Of a DNA stretch of 64,000 nt, positions 25,601 through 38,260 are shown piece after piece. The translations under genes were made by a program, and so were the position numbers. Below the pieces are notes generated by a model. It was not told the DNA's origin. It was given only the letters and a program-made list of their open reading frames with translations, and did not search any database. This DNA comes from Amaranthus tricolor (taxonomy: Eukaryota; Streptophyta; Magnoliopsida; Caryophyllales; Amaranthaceae), in the NCBI RefSeq assembly GCF_026212465.1, contig NC_080051.1, positions 22,544,727 to 22,608,726 of the forward strand. Reading direction: 5' to 3'. The stretch's first letter is position 1. Each line of letters opens with the position of its first letter.

Positions 25601-28600
25601 TTCACACCTGGCATCCCATCGTTGCATTGATCTATTTGTGCACATGATGGAGTTACGGATGAATGCCAGGTAAGTCTGCAGTTCTCTTAATATATTATCC
25701 TCAAGTACTTGTGTATCAATTACAAGTTCACTATTGTCTTCTGAACCTCGCACATGCTGTTGAATTTTGTTAATAGCATACATGTTAAGTACAAATTGTT
25801 TCTATCCGCAATGGAGTATTTGCCGTTTTTTCCCGGAGATGAATCAAAAGGAAGCTTTGAGGAAATTATTGAAAGGTTCTTTCTTACTTTAGACTGAAAG
25901 CTAGAGTATCTTATGATTATGCTACTTGTTAATTAACAAGACATTATAACAACAGCATATTGTCAAGATCTCGAGAAATCAAAGTTTGCAAGTACGATAA
26001 CTCAGAAGATGTTGTGGAACAGCACAGGTTGCAGTCACTTGATAAAGCTATGGCCATACAGTGGCTCTGCTTTGAACCCCCGTCCACAATTGATGATGTT
26101 GAAACCATTGGTGCAAGGCTTCTTCTACGAGCTCTTATGCACAGGTACGCTATTTTTTAGCAACACTTAGTGCTTCAGAAGTAGATTTCACAATATTTAT
26201 GATGAATAGCCCATAGCATGGGATTAGATATTCACGAGGGAGAATCGAAGAATCTTGACTTTGGGATTGCTATGCTCTCCTAGCTCATAGATGTGTTTAT
26301 CATGTGGAAGGGTTGCTTACATTTTATTCTCAGAAAGCATTGGGTGGTTTAAAGCTTATCTGTCTAACTATTATTGTTCTATCAATTCTAAATTTAAGGT
26401 TATTAGTGTTTCAAGTTTTCTTGTGTCATAATTCACCAGTAGTGCAGACTCAGGAATTTGTATTGAATACGAGGAGGTGTCATAGTGTTTGAGTTGCCAT
26501 TCAAGGTAGAACTTTCATGTTTTTGTTCCATATGAAGTGTTATAGTGTCCTACCCATGTTGGTGTGTTGAGAATCTTGTGTGATTACTTGTTCCATACGA
26601 GGAGGTGTCAAATTGAAAGTTCGAGTAATGCAGGTCACTTCATCGTGACAACCTGGATTTGTCTTTTTTGCAAGCCGACTTTTTCTGTTATGTGAGAAAA
26701 AAACCATAAGCTGATTAAGTTGTCTTATTCCCTATTATTGCCTTGGAGTTGGTTTGTTGAAGTGATTTTCTCTTTTTTCAGTAACATACTCTTCAGAGAA
26801 TTTGCTTTAATATCCATGTGGAGGGTGCCAGCGATGCCCATTGGTGCTCACAAACTTCTTAGTTTTCTTGCTGAACCTTTGAAGCAACCCACTGAAAATC
26901 TTTTAGCATTTGATGATCATGACGTTTCTGACTACCTGAAGGAGTTTAGAGACTGGGTGTGTATCATTGACTCATATTCAATTTTCTGACTTGTCTTTTG
27001 TTTAGTTTTACTTCTTACTCTCTAAGGACATTCATATTGATGATCTGTTACTGACGCTTTTTCCTTCTGAACTAGAGTGAGTACTACTCCTGTGATGCAA
27101 CATATCGCAACTGGCTAAAATATGAATTGGAGAATGCAGAAGTTTCTTCATGTGAGCTATCGATGGAAGAAAAACAGAAAGTCATTGGAGCTGCAAGAGA
27201 GGCACTCAGCTCTTCACTGTTACTCCTACTAAGTAAGTATTGCTTTAAAAATATGAAGGGCTGATTAATCTATGCTTGTTTTCTCTAGAAACACTTTCTG
27301 CTATGTGTCTTTTTCAGCATAGTATTTTGAGGTGTCACCAAAACGTATCTTCCACATATCGACATTAGAGAAAAATGTCCACTTTCTATGTGAAGTGGAT
27401 CTTACCTTTTCTCCTACTGCCTTCTCTTTTTCCACCATATCAACCTTTTCTCTAGAGGTGTTCGATTGCATGAAAAATTTGATTTTGGAATGTGTGAATG
27501 GCATGGTGATTATTCGATCAGTTAATTATCAGATAGATGATGCCGATCATGCTAGGTTGAGAACATGTTGGGTCAGTTTGGAATCAGTTAGTTGAGTGAT
27601 CGAGTTAGAATCCGTTTTGTATCGGTTTAAGTTCGAGCTAGAAATGATTCCTAACCTCATTGTTGGATTCAAATCGGTAGTTTGTCGAGTGGTAATTCCC
27701 TATGGCAACATCATTGTTGCCCTTGACTTTTGTGCAACGAGTTGTTTTTTGTGAAACAAATTATTGTTTTGCCAATTTCAAGCACATATTGACAACGAAG
27801 TTATTTTTATTATATACAGGTTAACGAATTAGCTGAAATGAGATCAATTGAGTACAAAATAATTAGGACCAATTTAACTATTGTAATGGAACTTAATCAA
27901 AGAGAGGGAAACTAAACATAAGTGTAATAGGGAAGGAGTAATGAAAATCAATCGATAGTTAGTTGTTTTTTTATATTTTTTGTGTCTAAATTAAGGCAAA
28001 GTTTAGTTTTTTCATTAATGGTTACCAAAATACTAAATTTTTGAACAATATAAACTAAAAATTACGCAAACAATTTTTTGTGTTGGGTGAATTTGAATTT
28101 GCTTTTAGCAACCTAGTTAAAATTATGATAAACTTTAAGATGATGAATATTTGCTTCTTACTCCTTGCAAGAACTAAAGAAAAAGTAGAAATGAAAAAAA
28201 AAAATCCTAACTCTAAAATTGTGAGGAGTAAAAGCAAATATTCATCATCTGAAAAATTGAGAAAATATTCCAGAGACTATAGGCTACGACCCGCCATTTT
28301 CTTGACATTTTTCGGAAATTAGATTCCAGTATAATTGAGATCCAAGTTACAAATTATCAGTTTGGTCATCATCGGTTTGTATGATTTGGATTCAAGTAAA
28401 AAATTATCAGTTATGTTTCGGTTTCGTTTTTTTCTCGTCATACTTTTTTAGGTTAAGATTTCTATGTGTTCTATTAGTTCTTGGTTGGTGCTCATCCGAG
28501 TGCCAATCGATTTGAGGTACACTTTGGCTTGGATAAAACATGGGTCGAATAAAACTTAAGGTGGTGCTCATCCAGTCGGTTACAAAAATCGACCTAAGTT

Positions 28601-31600
28601 TGTCCTTTTCAGGTTTCAGTTGGGTTGGATACATAACCGGTTTGGATGGAGTCGGTTCCATCAAACCAAAAACCTATCAAATTTCAAGCCAGGCGCCTCT
28701 CAATTCAGGATTTCATACCTGGTCAATTTTGAACAGTGCTACAATTTTCCTTTGCAGCTATTACGCTCTTACCTTCTGTCTCTCTGTCTTTTTGTCTTCC
28801 TCCATCCACTTCTGGATTCTTTTACTCACATTTAACTAGTTTATGCCCTAATCTTTACTACCTAATTTTTTTGCTTACGTCTAACAAATAATTACTACGC
28901 TCTTGCATTAATTTTGTTTCTTCTGCAGGGAAGAAAAATCCTTGGTTGGTTCCAGGTGAAGATCAAATTTATGACACAACAGGACCTGTGTTCCTTGAAT
29001 TACATGCCACATCAATCTTGTGTTTGCCTTCTGGTGAATGTATGTGTCCAGATGCCACTTTATGTGCAACATTGATGAGTGCTCTATACTCTTCGGTGAC
29101 AGAGGAAGTTGTATCTAGTCGGCAATTGACGGTAATGCCTTATGATTTTTGAAAATTCATGTTAATTAATTCAAATTAAGATTGTCATGCAGATAATTTA
29201 GAATATGTACCTATAATGTCCAAGCTTTTTGTGGAATATGATCAATTACTTTGAAAAAATTCACATACGTTATCAGATGTGTCGTGTAATGAATGAAGTG
29301 GTTTGGAGTCAGCAAATCTGCCATGCCCGGGTAACATAATTTGGACCAATTTTTATGTGAAACTGAGTTACTGTATTTATTTGAATGCCATCAACTTGAT
29401 GGGGTAGAATTAGATACAAATTTTCTGGTTGGGGTTATTTTATGCTCCACACCCGCTTAGACATTTTTTCCAATCACTCTATGATTCATCGTTAAATTGT
29501 ATGAATGGGAGACTCTACTAACATTTTTAGTTGATAGTGATGTAATCCTTGACGAGCATTAATTTTTCAACGAATATCCTTCAGTTCACCGGTCATTCCA
29601 TATGGCACCAAGTTTGTGGAGTTATACATGATTTCTTGCGTGGATCGGACCTTAGTGCACATCTTTTCATCTTTTATTTGTTTTTACTACTTCTTGAAGG
29701 CTTGGACTTTGCTCTAAAAGGTGTAAGGCTCGCCGAGACGCAAAAGGTGTTTTAGAGCGTAGGCGCAAGGCGAAAGGGCAAGCTTTTCGTAGGCGAGGCA
29801 CCTTTTCGTCCACAACTCAAAGAATTTTAGAACATACTTTGATGCTTAAAATAATATGTTATTAATATTATAATGTACATTAACTATCCTAAAATTTCAT
29901 TATCATTGCGCTAAGTTACTTATAGAGTGTAAAATAACATATAGGATACCTAAATACTCCCTTCAATTCACTAGTAATGTCCCATTTGCTTTTTGTATAC
30001 TATTCATCTTTTACTCTTAATTTGTATTTTATTAATTAACTATAAGTTAAAACATAGTCAAGTGGGATCTTGTTTGATTCGTCTCAATGCAAGGATTATT
30101 TATATCAACTTTGCATAATTTTTTATTATGCACTATTAGAGATATTAAAGATTGAATAAGTGCATTGGATAGAATGCATAAAGCAAATGAGACATTACTA
30201 GTGAATTGGAGGGAGTATTATTTTAAAGCAATTTATCTAATTGTTTTCGGTCTAATTGTTACAAAAAGGAGAAGAGAGAATAATGAAAAGCCCACAAGAT
30301 GATAAAATGAAAAATATAGAAGAAAGAAGACAATATATTGAATAGGAAAATTGAACAAAGAAAAGATGAAAAAATTTTAAAAGAAAATTCTATTAAAAGC
30401 GGATCCACCTTATAAAAGATTAGGAAAATGGAAAAAGAAAAAACTAGAAAATGATAGAAGACAACTGATTGATGAAGCCAAATGAAGAGAAGAAAAAAGA
30501 TGAAGAAATTAAAAGAAGAAAAGAATAAAGATGAAGAATCCACAAGAAAGAAGATAGAAAAAAACACCACAACAACAACAATAATGCCAGAGCCTTAACC
30601 TCAAATGATTGGAGTTGGCTACATAAACCAATATATTAGTTCCAATGGTCGTCCACGTGGATTCTTCTCCATTCATTCCGATTTTCTACCATCTCAATTT
30701 ATAATTATAGATCTTTCATACTATTTTTCGCTCGTGTCCTCCAAATCATCTTAGGTCTTCATCACCCTCATTTTAGGACTCTCGAGCTCTAACTTTCTAT
30801 CTTCCTTACCGGTTTGTTGATCCCGTCTTTGCACATGTTCAAATCATCTTAAACCATTTTCTTTCATCTTTTACTCATATTTTGCAACTCCTATACTGCT
30901 TCTTATATCTTCATTTTGAATTTTGTCTCTTAAGGTATGCCCACGCATCCATCGAAACATTTGCATTTCTGCTACTCCTATCTTTCAACTATGGCCTTTC
31001 TAAAAGCCCAACATTTTGATCTATATAATAGCGTTGGTTTGCTAGTGGTTCGATAAAACTTGCTCTTTTACGTTAAAGGCATACCTCGATCAAATAATAC
31101 TTGATTAGCTACCCTCCAATTTTGCCGCACATACTTAATTCAATGTGTCACTTCTTGTTGCACTATAGACCTAAGGTATTTGAAGCATCCACTTGGAGCA
31201 ATTTCTTTATCTTCTAGGTTTATAGTGTCTCTCGTTATGTCGATTGTTCTAAAGTTACACTTTTTGGACTCTGTCTTACTCTGTTGAAACCTTGTGACTC
31301 CAACTCTTATCCCTATCGTTCTAACGTGGCATTTACCCCGTCTCTAGTCGCATTTACCAAAATATTGTCATTGGCAAATAACATGCACCAAGATATATCA
31401 CCTTATATCAATCGGTTATATCTTTAGGTACACTGCAAAAAGAAAGGGATTTAGGGTCAAGCCTTGATTAAGGCCCATTGTAATTAGAAAATCCTTTGTT
31501 GCCCCTCCACATGACCTAACATTCGTCTTTACTTCATGATACATATCTTGCACTATATTAATGTATTTCTTGAGAACACCCTTCTTTTGCTCCTTTTCTC

Positions 31601-31876
31601 TTTTTTTCTCTCTTCGTACTCCTTCAATCCTTGTGATGCATGAAGGTTAATGTTGTCATTCCTTTTCTTTTAGAAAAAGACCACATTTGTACCCAGTATC
31701 TTGATTTCAGGTTTTTTCTAAAACGTCCAAAGAAACAAATCGACGCACCTTTAACCATCTCTTAATATATTGATCATAGTGAAAAGATGACAGTGATTCA
31801 AACATTTATGGAAGAGAAATGTCATCACCGTAACGGTTTTGCTTGGCGAGTTTTTTTGTGTTTATGTGTTTATTTT

Positions 31877-31907
<31 letters not shown>

Positions 31908-34900
31908 GGGGGGGTCAAGGGGAGTACTTAAACTTGCTTGAATTCCCTTGCATTTTTCTTTCGCTGATAAAACCTTAGGTGTGCATTTGCACCGTTTTAA
32001 GATGAGGTGCCTTTGAAGTTCTTGTTATTTGCTAATTCATTATGTGGTTTTGTAGCCTTGTGTCTCTGTTATTAGGGAGACCGCATGTATTAAGTGCCAA
32101 CAAGTGGCATGTTTCATATTTCAAGAACTTTCACGTAAGTAATTATCACTTTGGTAAAATGACCTGCAATGCTTTAGTGTTTGACCAATTTTGTAATCAT
32201 ATTCCTAGTCTTGTTAGTAGTTGCAATCATCTCTGTAAAGGGCAATAGTACTTCTGGAAACAGCAAAATAACATTCTATTTTATGTTTGGTTGAGGAGGA
32301 GGGGAGGGAGAATGAAAACTTATTTTATCTTATTTGGATTTGGAATGAGGAAAGGACAAGGTAACGGGAAGGTTGTCTATATTTCTCACCCTTTTGATAA
32401 ACAAAATCCCTTCACCATTGGAAGCACTTAGAGGGAGAAGATAAGCCCAAATCTTCCTTTTTCTTCTCTTTGCTTCCTCTTTTTGTCTCTCTTCCCTCTG
32501 CATCTGCTCCATGATTTCTAAGTTATTGGCTTACTGTGTCTGTTCTCCCCTACTCTGAATGATTAAACATCAAATATATATTTTTGCTCACTTGCTAGCG
32601 GTGAGATCTACTACACATGTTTTAAATTTTAAGAAGGCTGTTATATGAGAAATTATATATTTGGTGTTATCTTCTACTTTCAAATTACTTGCATTGCTAG
32701 CTGTGATATACCTCAACATGGAGATTTTTAAAATAATTCAAATTAGCCAATTTATGTATTTGGCTTTTTCCTTTTGATTTGAGGTGAGAGTTAGATGTCA
32801 TCGTTTTCCGTAGAGATTGGTACTGGTTGTCTCATTGTCTTTTAAGCCTAATTAAATCTTAAAACAAATTTGGTGCATGCTAGCTCTAACCTTTGGCTTG
32901 ACATTTTCTTCTTGCTATGCAAGATTATGTAATTAGTCTTGTTACTTTTTTACTTTATTTTTATAATTAGTCATGTTCTTGTAGCTTATCTGATCTTTTA
33001 GAATTATACTAGAAAACTGGTCTGGAACACTTAACTATTTTGTATTTCCAGGTTGACGTGAAGGTTTCTCCTAAGAATAATTTCTGTGTTGATGTTACGC
33101 TCCGCTGCTTGGCTGTGGAAGGTGATGGATTAGGTCCTCATGAACTGAATGATGGTGGAGTTCTTGCCAGTGTGATGGCAACAGGCTTTAAAGGTACGAT
33201 ATCTTCAAGAGCATGGCTGCGTCATCATCTCAGATTTACTTGATTTCATTGCTTTTATATTGTTTCTTTCAACGCGCCTACAATGGTACATGTTCTCAAC
33301 TTGTGAGGTTTTGTAAATTTGCTTCTTGACAGCCAATACTAATTTACACTAAATTATACTCTCAACTTATGCATGTTAGTGCGACATTTGTCCAACTTTT
33401 AAAGGTTGCATCTTCTTACTGTACTAAGTCAGCTGTTCATTGTTGACGTGGTTTGTGTTTTTTCTGAATTCTGAATATGGTTTTTGGGATGTTTGAGCCA
33501 CTTGTATTAGTGACTCATCCTTGCTCCAGTGATGTATATATGTTGGCTTATTATTTGTTATGAATTCATGTTGTCTAGATTCCAAATTTATCTGAAAGGA
33601 CTATTCTGCATTTATCAGTTGGTACTACTGTCTTGAGTGGTTGATTACTGATGGCTGAATTGAAGTCTCTCTCTCTCTCTCTCTCCTTTATGAAAGATTT
33701 AATCAACAACATTCAATTACCCCAATGCTATCAAATGACTCCCATCTAGTAGGATTTTTTTTGGGAGGGGGGGTGGGGATTTGCGCAATCTTACCTTCAT
33801 TAGTGATAACAAAGAGGTTGTTTCCAGTTAACCATTTGTAGCAAACATCACCAGCAACTTCACATAAATAAGAAGTGCACATATGGTCGAATGAGTCGTA
33901 TTAATATAATACAATATAGTCTAAAACCAAAGAATTATGAATCTTTGACCCAGATCAAACTAAGGGACTTTTATGAAAGCTTTTACGATGAGGAAGTATT
34001 TTCAACATTATGCACTTGGTACTTGGTAGAATGCTTAAGTATTCAATCTCTATTTGTAAGAAGCTTTTTACTTTTTGAATGGCCATCTATAAAATGGTGA
34101 GAAAGTGTAGTTCTGGAGTAAGACTAGATAAGGTTGGACCAGCAATTATGCTGGTAATATCAGTTCATAAGTGAATAGGTATGAAACCTAAAGGCTAAAG
34201 CTATCTCATTATGCCACCTGTTGTATACTGGCACTGCAGCATTGTGGTTGCAAGATGGAAGTGCAACACCTTAATCAAAATGTTATTGTTGCTGAATATA
34301 AAATACGCCTAGAACATAACCCTGGGAGTGAAACAACCTTGACACGTTCTTTGAGTGGCTCATCCGTTGATTTGCACATTATGTTTTGAATTTTTAGTTT
34401 GTTTCAGATTATTTGTTTGCTTTGCTGTGTGGATTTTAAGTAGAGACAAAATGCAGTGGTGCAGACTGGAACCTGGGACCCAGTCCTCGATCTGTGTACC
34501 ATCTGTCCAAGACGCGATCAAGATTTTGATATCCTCATCATTTGGTGTTTTGCTTAGAAATGCTTACATCTTCTCAGAGATGTTGGTTCTAGTTAGAAAA
34601 AAAGGGCAACCTTCTGCAGCTTGGGATTTAGAAGAGTCATCTGTGAGAGATTCAATTTAATTGTCTCTACTAAACCTTTAGTTGTGTTTCCATTCTCGTA
34701 ATTAGGTTACGTGTGCCTTCTCATTCAAATTCCATTACTTCATGAATGGGATAAATTTTGAGGATCATTTTTTAGCCTGTTAAAGGAAGATCATCAATCA
34801 ACTTAAAATAATTAGCTGTTATATCTGCAATTCTTTTGTGATTTACCATACAAATTAAGGCAGGGAGAGCACACATATTTCTCAACCTAGTGAAAATTAT

Positions 34901-37391
34901 AAAACACAGGTGAATTGCCTCGATTTCAAGCTGGTGTCACAATGGAAATTTCAAGATTGGATGCTTGGTATTTAAATGCTGAAGGCTCGCAGAAAGACCC
35001 AGCAGCATACATTGTGCGTGGTCTCTGCCGTAGGTGCTGTCTTCCGGAAATAATTCTACGCTGCATGCAGGTAATTGTGTTTTGTTTGCAACAAATTTTT
35101 GTTGAAGAATTTAGTATAACCTCCTGTAAGAAATTTTCGTGACTAGAAGAGTATACACCTGAAGTTTTGTTTCAAAAGATGTTGAATTCCACTAGTGGAT
35201 TACTCATACAGGTGTCTGTGTCATTGGTGGAGTTGAATGAGGTTCCAGAGAGGTATGATGAGTTGATTGAGCTTGTTGCTTGTCCGGAAACAGGGTTTCT
35301 TTATTTATTTAGTCAGCAGCAACTGCAGGTAAACTATTCCCTTCTAAGCTCTTTGAAATTATCTTCTAAGCCTCTAGAAAAGAATTACAGAACTTATTTG
35401 AGTTTATTTTTACCTGATTATCTGTTTTTTTATATGATTGCAAATACCATGTTGATAGGGTAATTTAAATGTCAATGACAATTATATATTTCTGCCAATT
35501 TTTGTGCATGGATGCTCAGTGACAATCGGTGTATCACAACAATGGCTGAGCCTTATTTCCAAAAGATTAGGTCAGCTATATGAACCAATATATCAGTTTT
35601 AATGATCGTCCACGCAAATTCTTCTTCTCTATTCATTCCAATTTCCTACTATCTCAATTTGTTAGTCTAGTTCATTCATATCCTTTATCGTTTCTATCCT
35701 CCAAGTCGTCTTTGGTCTTCGTCACTTTCTTTTTAACTCCAACTTTCTATCTCTCTTACCGGTTTGCTAATACCCCGTCTTTGCACATGCCCAAACCATC
35801 TTGAACGGTTATCTTTCAACTTTTTCTCAATATTTGCAACTCCTAAACCCTTTTTTATATCTTTGTTCAAATTCTATCCCTCATTGTTTGCCCACTCATT
35901 CATCAAAGTATTTGCATTTTTGCTACTCCAATGTTTTTGTTCTATGACCCTTTCTAAAAGCCCAACATTTTGATCCATATAGTAACGCCAGCCTAATGGT
36001 CGTTCGATAAAACTTAACCTTTAAAGTTACGGGTACACCTCGATCAAATAATATTCCAGTAGCCGCTCTCCAATTTTTTTACCTACACTTAATTCTGCGT
36101 GTCTCATCTTGTTGGATGTCCCCACAACTCTAGAATATGGAGCTAAGGTATTTAAAGCATCCACTTGAAGCGATGATCTTTCTCTTGCTTTATAGTGCCT
36201 TTTGTTATCTCGTTTGTGCTATAATTACACTCCATGTACTCTGTCTTGCTTCGACCTAATTTGAAACCTCGTGACTCTTACTCTTGTGAACTATCGTTCT
36301 AACTTAGCATTTATCTCTCGTTATCTCGTTTGTCTCCATCATTCTAACTTAACATTTGTCTCTCTCTGGTCTCATCTACCAAAACAATGGCATCAGCAAT
36401 CAATATGCACCAAGGCACGTCTCCTTATATCGAATGACTTATCAAAAAATGTCGTGAAAAAGAAAGGGGCTTAGGACCCTTTTTTAATGTGCACTATGCA
36501 AACTGCTGTAAAGATCACCTGCACTAGGCAAGCATCCCTGGAGTAGTTAATAGTTCTAGGTTAAAACATTGTTGTATCTAGATCAAGCAGTAGCTTTCAT
36601 GAATTTTGAGTGCATGGTTCTCAATAATGTTCTTGCAACTTGTAAGTGCTTTGGCTGGCGGACAGAGAAATTAAATAGGCAATTAGGCAATTGGTTTTCT
36701 GATTGTGAATATCAGTGGGTTCAGCCCAGTGAAACATAATTCGCTAGTTAGTTTGCCTTTTGAATTCACGATTTGCTTAAAATGATTATAAAATCGCCTA
36801 AAACCAACCGTGATTCGCTTTTTTCGACTCGGAATTCGCGAGGTGATTAGATAAATGCTAATACCTCGATCTGTCAGCTAAAACATAACTGTCATCGACT
36901 ATGTAATTTGTAAAAGTTTTTATCTTCATCTCAAGCTTCTTTTTTCATTAGATAAATGCTCTTGTTCTTTAGGATACTGTTATATTGGGTAATATGGACA
37001 AGTATTATATTTAACTAATATTAGAAGTGATCTATCCGTTCAAGAACCAACCGATATAGAAATGTCCGATTAATTTCAATGATAGTAGTATTGTGGAAAA
37101 ATATTGCTGATTTGTGTGATCGTTGATTCAGATCATCCTCTAGTTCTCTATATATAAGTTAATAGAAAAAAATAACGATCTTCTGCAAAATCTGTGTGGA
37201 CCCTTTCAGGGTGTAGTTGCTGACTTGTGAATACGACAGTTTGTATCTATAAAATCTTCTGCTTCATATCTTGATGTTTAAGTATTGTTTATTTGGTGTA
37301 GGAATTTCTGCTCTTTGAAAGGGAGTATACAATATGCTTGATGGAGCTTCAAGAGGAAAGCCCAAAGGGCGCCCGCGAAGGGTTGTACTAA
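10652..37391 (+). CDS. NUP107: Nuclear pore complex protein Nup107 (complete, 24 exons)
   Basis: Exons: 10652-10731, 13223-13551, 13643-13712, 15153-15268, 17348-17379, 17482-17607, 18929-19087, 20272-20364, 20440-20607, 20734-20832, 21407-21633, 21743-21800, 24008-24096, 24636-24767, 25547-25669, 25777-25875, 25956-26144, 26782-26956, 27076-27232, 28929-29131, 33052-33193, 34910-35070, 35212-35328, 37302-37391. Sum 3234 nt, 1077 aa, close to the length I recall for Arabidopsis NUP107. The start codon sits in a strong context (GCGGCCATGG). The protein is the alpha-helical Nup107/Nup84 subunit of the Y-shaped outer-ring scaffold of the nuclear pore, pairing with Nup133 through its C-terminal half. 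Recognisable stretches: MDVDMETSPSYFDP, LMRQKAQLLLDEAASWSLLW, GSHVGTYLPSSGIWHNTQR, LNQQPRNLSSLIQKLHS, FREFALISMWRVPA, YIVRGLCRRCCLPE. All introns are GT-AG except intron 12, which has a GC donor. The gene is stretched to 26.7 kb by transposon-laden introns. Confidence 0.96.
12150..13030 (-). mobile_element. RTE-type LINE remnant (copy 1) in NUP107 intron 1
   Basis: Collinear with the copies at 30564 and 35532. Shared blocks include GCATCCACTTGA, CTAGCTTTATAGTG, GTGACTCCAACTCT and GCAAATAACATGC. On the minus strand these correspond to decayed reverse transcriptase (LFADN-type catalytic box and downstream). Many stops. Both ends are eroded and the coordinates approximate. Confidence 0.65.
14380..14665 (-). 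repeat. Possible solo LTR (antisense) in NUP107 intron 3
   Basis: The reverse complement reads GGGGCTTAGGCTATATAAAG followed by a leader and an AATAATAAG-type signal, the order of TATA box and polyadenylation signal expected in an LTR. No coding domain or paired LTR is present. It could be another repeat type. Confidence 0.35.
16182..17215. mobile_element. Long (1.03 kb) Stowaway-like element in NUP107 intron 4
   Basis: Inverted ends start CTCCCTCCAATTC and continue through AACTATTGTCCCATTT (left) and AAATGGGACAATAGTT (right). TA flanks both sides (16180-16181 and 17216-17217). It is much longer than a usual Stowaway MITE. The interior has a CT/TCATCTTC-rich stretch (16436-16655) then GATTTTGTT-type repeats (16770-17040), and encodes no transposase that I can see. 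Confidence 0.82.
18478..18605. mobile_element. One-ended Stowaway fragment in NUP107 intron 6
   Basis: Begins TA then CTCCCTCTATCCCATTCAATTTGCA and continues with the interior typical of the 7836 element (TTAATCTCATCCACGCATTT). No matching right end is seen downstream, so it is truncated or badly eroded. Confidence 0.55.
21799..21806 (+). other. Non-canonical GC 5' splice site of NUP107 intron 12
   Basis: Exon 12 ends CAGATTGAG and the intron opens GCAAGG. The next exon begins ATGATTCTTATG after ...AAGCAG at 24007. Frame requires this junction (QIE|MILMSGDIPRLLD), and no GT nearby keeps the frame. GC-AG introns are a known minor class with consensus AG|GCAAGT, which this fits in six of seven positions. 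Confidence 0.85.
21855..22341. repeat. GC-richer dispersed repeat with AGTTTTAAAA ends in intron 12
   Basis: Bounded by AGTTTTAAAATGC on the left and CTTTTTAAAACT on the right, so the ends are short inverted repeats. The interior has GCGCC/AGGCG-type words (GAGCGCCTTGGGC, GGGGCGCCTC) unlike the AT-rich surroundings. A related GC-rich patch occurs at 29705-29812. Probably a non-autonomous DNA element; family unassigned. Confidence 0.45.
23374..23640. mobile_element. Degraded Stowaway relative in NUP107 intron 12
   Basis: Starts CTCCCTCCATCATG and contains ATCAAACAAGATCCCACTTGAC. That string is the reverse complement of an internal block in the 29957 element (GTCAAGTGGGATCTTGTTTGAT). The right terminus is eroded. 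Confidence 0.5.
29957..30215. mobile_element. Stowaway MITE in NUP107 intron 20
   Basis: 259 bp. The left end CTCCCTTCAATTCACTAGTA and right end TACTAGTGAATTGGAGGGAG are inverted repeats. TA duplicates flank it (29955-29956 and 30216-30217). It is related to decayed copies at 23374 and 39480. Confidence 0.9.
30564..31560 (-). mobile_element. RTE-type LINE remnant (copy 2) in NUP107 intron 20
   Basis: On the minus strand the element ends with TTAAGGCTCTGGCATTGTTG plus further TTG units, the short-repeat tail typical of plant RTE elements. Upstream, still on the minus strand, are decayed reverse transcriptase regions: an FADD-like box (from TATTTGCCAATGACAATATT), then ITRDT-, YLGS- and MLRWM-like sections around 31000-31200. 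Stops abound and there is no 5' half, as expected for a truncated insertion. Confidence 0.75.
31875..31914. repeat. (GT)n followed by G24 homopolymer
   Basis: A GT dinucleotide run (about 31875-31890) passes directly into 24 consecutive G residues (31891-31914). In NUP107 intron 20. Confidence 0.95.
35532..36480 (-). mobile_element. RTE-type LINE remnant (copy 3) in NUP107 intron 23
   Basis: Collinear with copy 2: ATATGAACCAATATATCAGTTT..GGTCGTCC-type start, TTACCGGTTTGCTAATACCC, AAAAGCCCAACATTTTGATC, GCATCCACTTGAAGCG. The minus strand corresponds to the 3' half of the RTE open reading frame with many stops. The tail is reduced to CAACAATGGCTGAGCC. Confidence 0.72.
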
Positions 37392-38260
37392 TGTAATACT
37401 TTATTTTCGGGACAAGCAGAATGTGATACATTTGTTCCATGAAAATTTAGTCCTTATTTGTCCACTTAATTATAGGAAAATGAGTCTAATCTGGAATCTT
37501 TAGAAAGAAAGAAAAAGCAAATGATCAGAACAAAGAAAAACCTACAGCTAGACTTGAAATGGGAAAATGGGCTATGCTGGAGTGAGCCATGTATCTAATG
37601 GACCATACCATGGAAGGCCATGTACGATAACGAGTTGTGTCTTGTTCGTGTTCACTGCTTTAATAAACAATGGCTTGTGACACGTCACGAGCACATGAGC
37701 TGTATGTACTATGTTGCAGGCCACAACTTAATTTCTCTATATTTAATCATTTTTCTCAAAATTGGTTATACATGGAGGACTTACTGGGCCCATGTGCGTT
37801 TTTTGCGTAGAGTAGTCAGAATTTACTTGACACTATATTTCTCATGATATTCTTTGTTCTTTGTAAATATTTTAAAAATCAATTTGTGCTGTTTTTTTAA
37901 ATAGAGATGGAAACTGTTGCATATTAAAGAAGACAAACTATCATTGTTCAATCGAAGAAGGTGAAGGTCATTGTATCAAGTCAATTTCTTGGCGAACTAC
38001 TTTTGGTGGTAGTAAAGAGGAAGAATGGTTTATCAATTACATGAGACAAAGAAGAAATACATTAAATTAGGCAATACGCATTATTTAAAAGTGATAAAAT
38101 TCAAAGTGATACTTAAAAGAAATATAGACGTTAATAATCTCATATTTTGTCTAATCATATTTGGATTATAATTAAATAATTTAACTTTTGCAACAAATTT
38201 GCTCTTAGCACACCTTTTAGCTCACCATTGTTTTTGAAGGAATGTAAGAGTTGTTCCTAA
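37392..38260 (+). other. NUP107 3' UTR and intergenic DNA
   Basis: Non-coding, AT-rich. It begins immediately after the NUP107 stop. No gene was recognised; the short ORF at 37620-37847 has no family features. Confidence 0.5.

Larger units (their letters stand above)
29132..33051 (+). other. Largest repeat-filled NUP107 intron after intron 1 (3.9 kb)
   Basis: Lies between exons 20 and 21. It holds a GC-rich repeat patch (29705-29812), a Stowaway MITE, a purine-rich 300-bp tract (30260-30560), an RTE LINE copy, and a (GT)n/G24 tract. No host exon was recognised inside. Confidence 0.8.

Noticed and set aside
30259..30570. 103-aa minus-strand ORF rich in Phe and Ser
   Set aside because: It is the complement of a purine-rich (GAA/AAG) tract next to the RTE tail; low complexity, not a gene.
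31787..31978. 63-aa ORF containing a poly-Gly run
   Set aside because: Glycines come from the G24 homopolymer; no coding evidence.
34355..34660. 101-aa open frame in NUP107 intron 21
   Set aside because: No recognisable domain, sits between well-supported exons 21 and 22, and composition looks like translated repeat/intron sequence.
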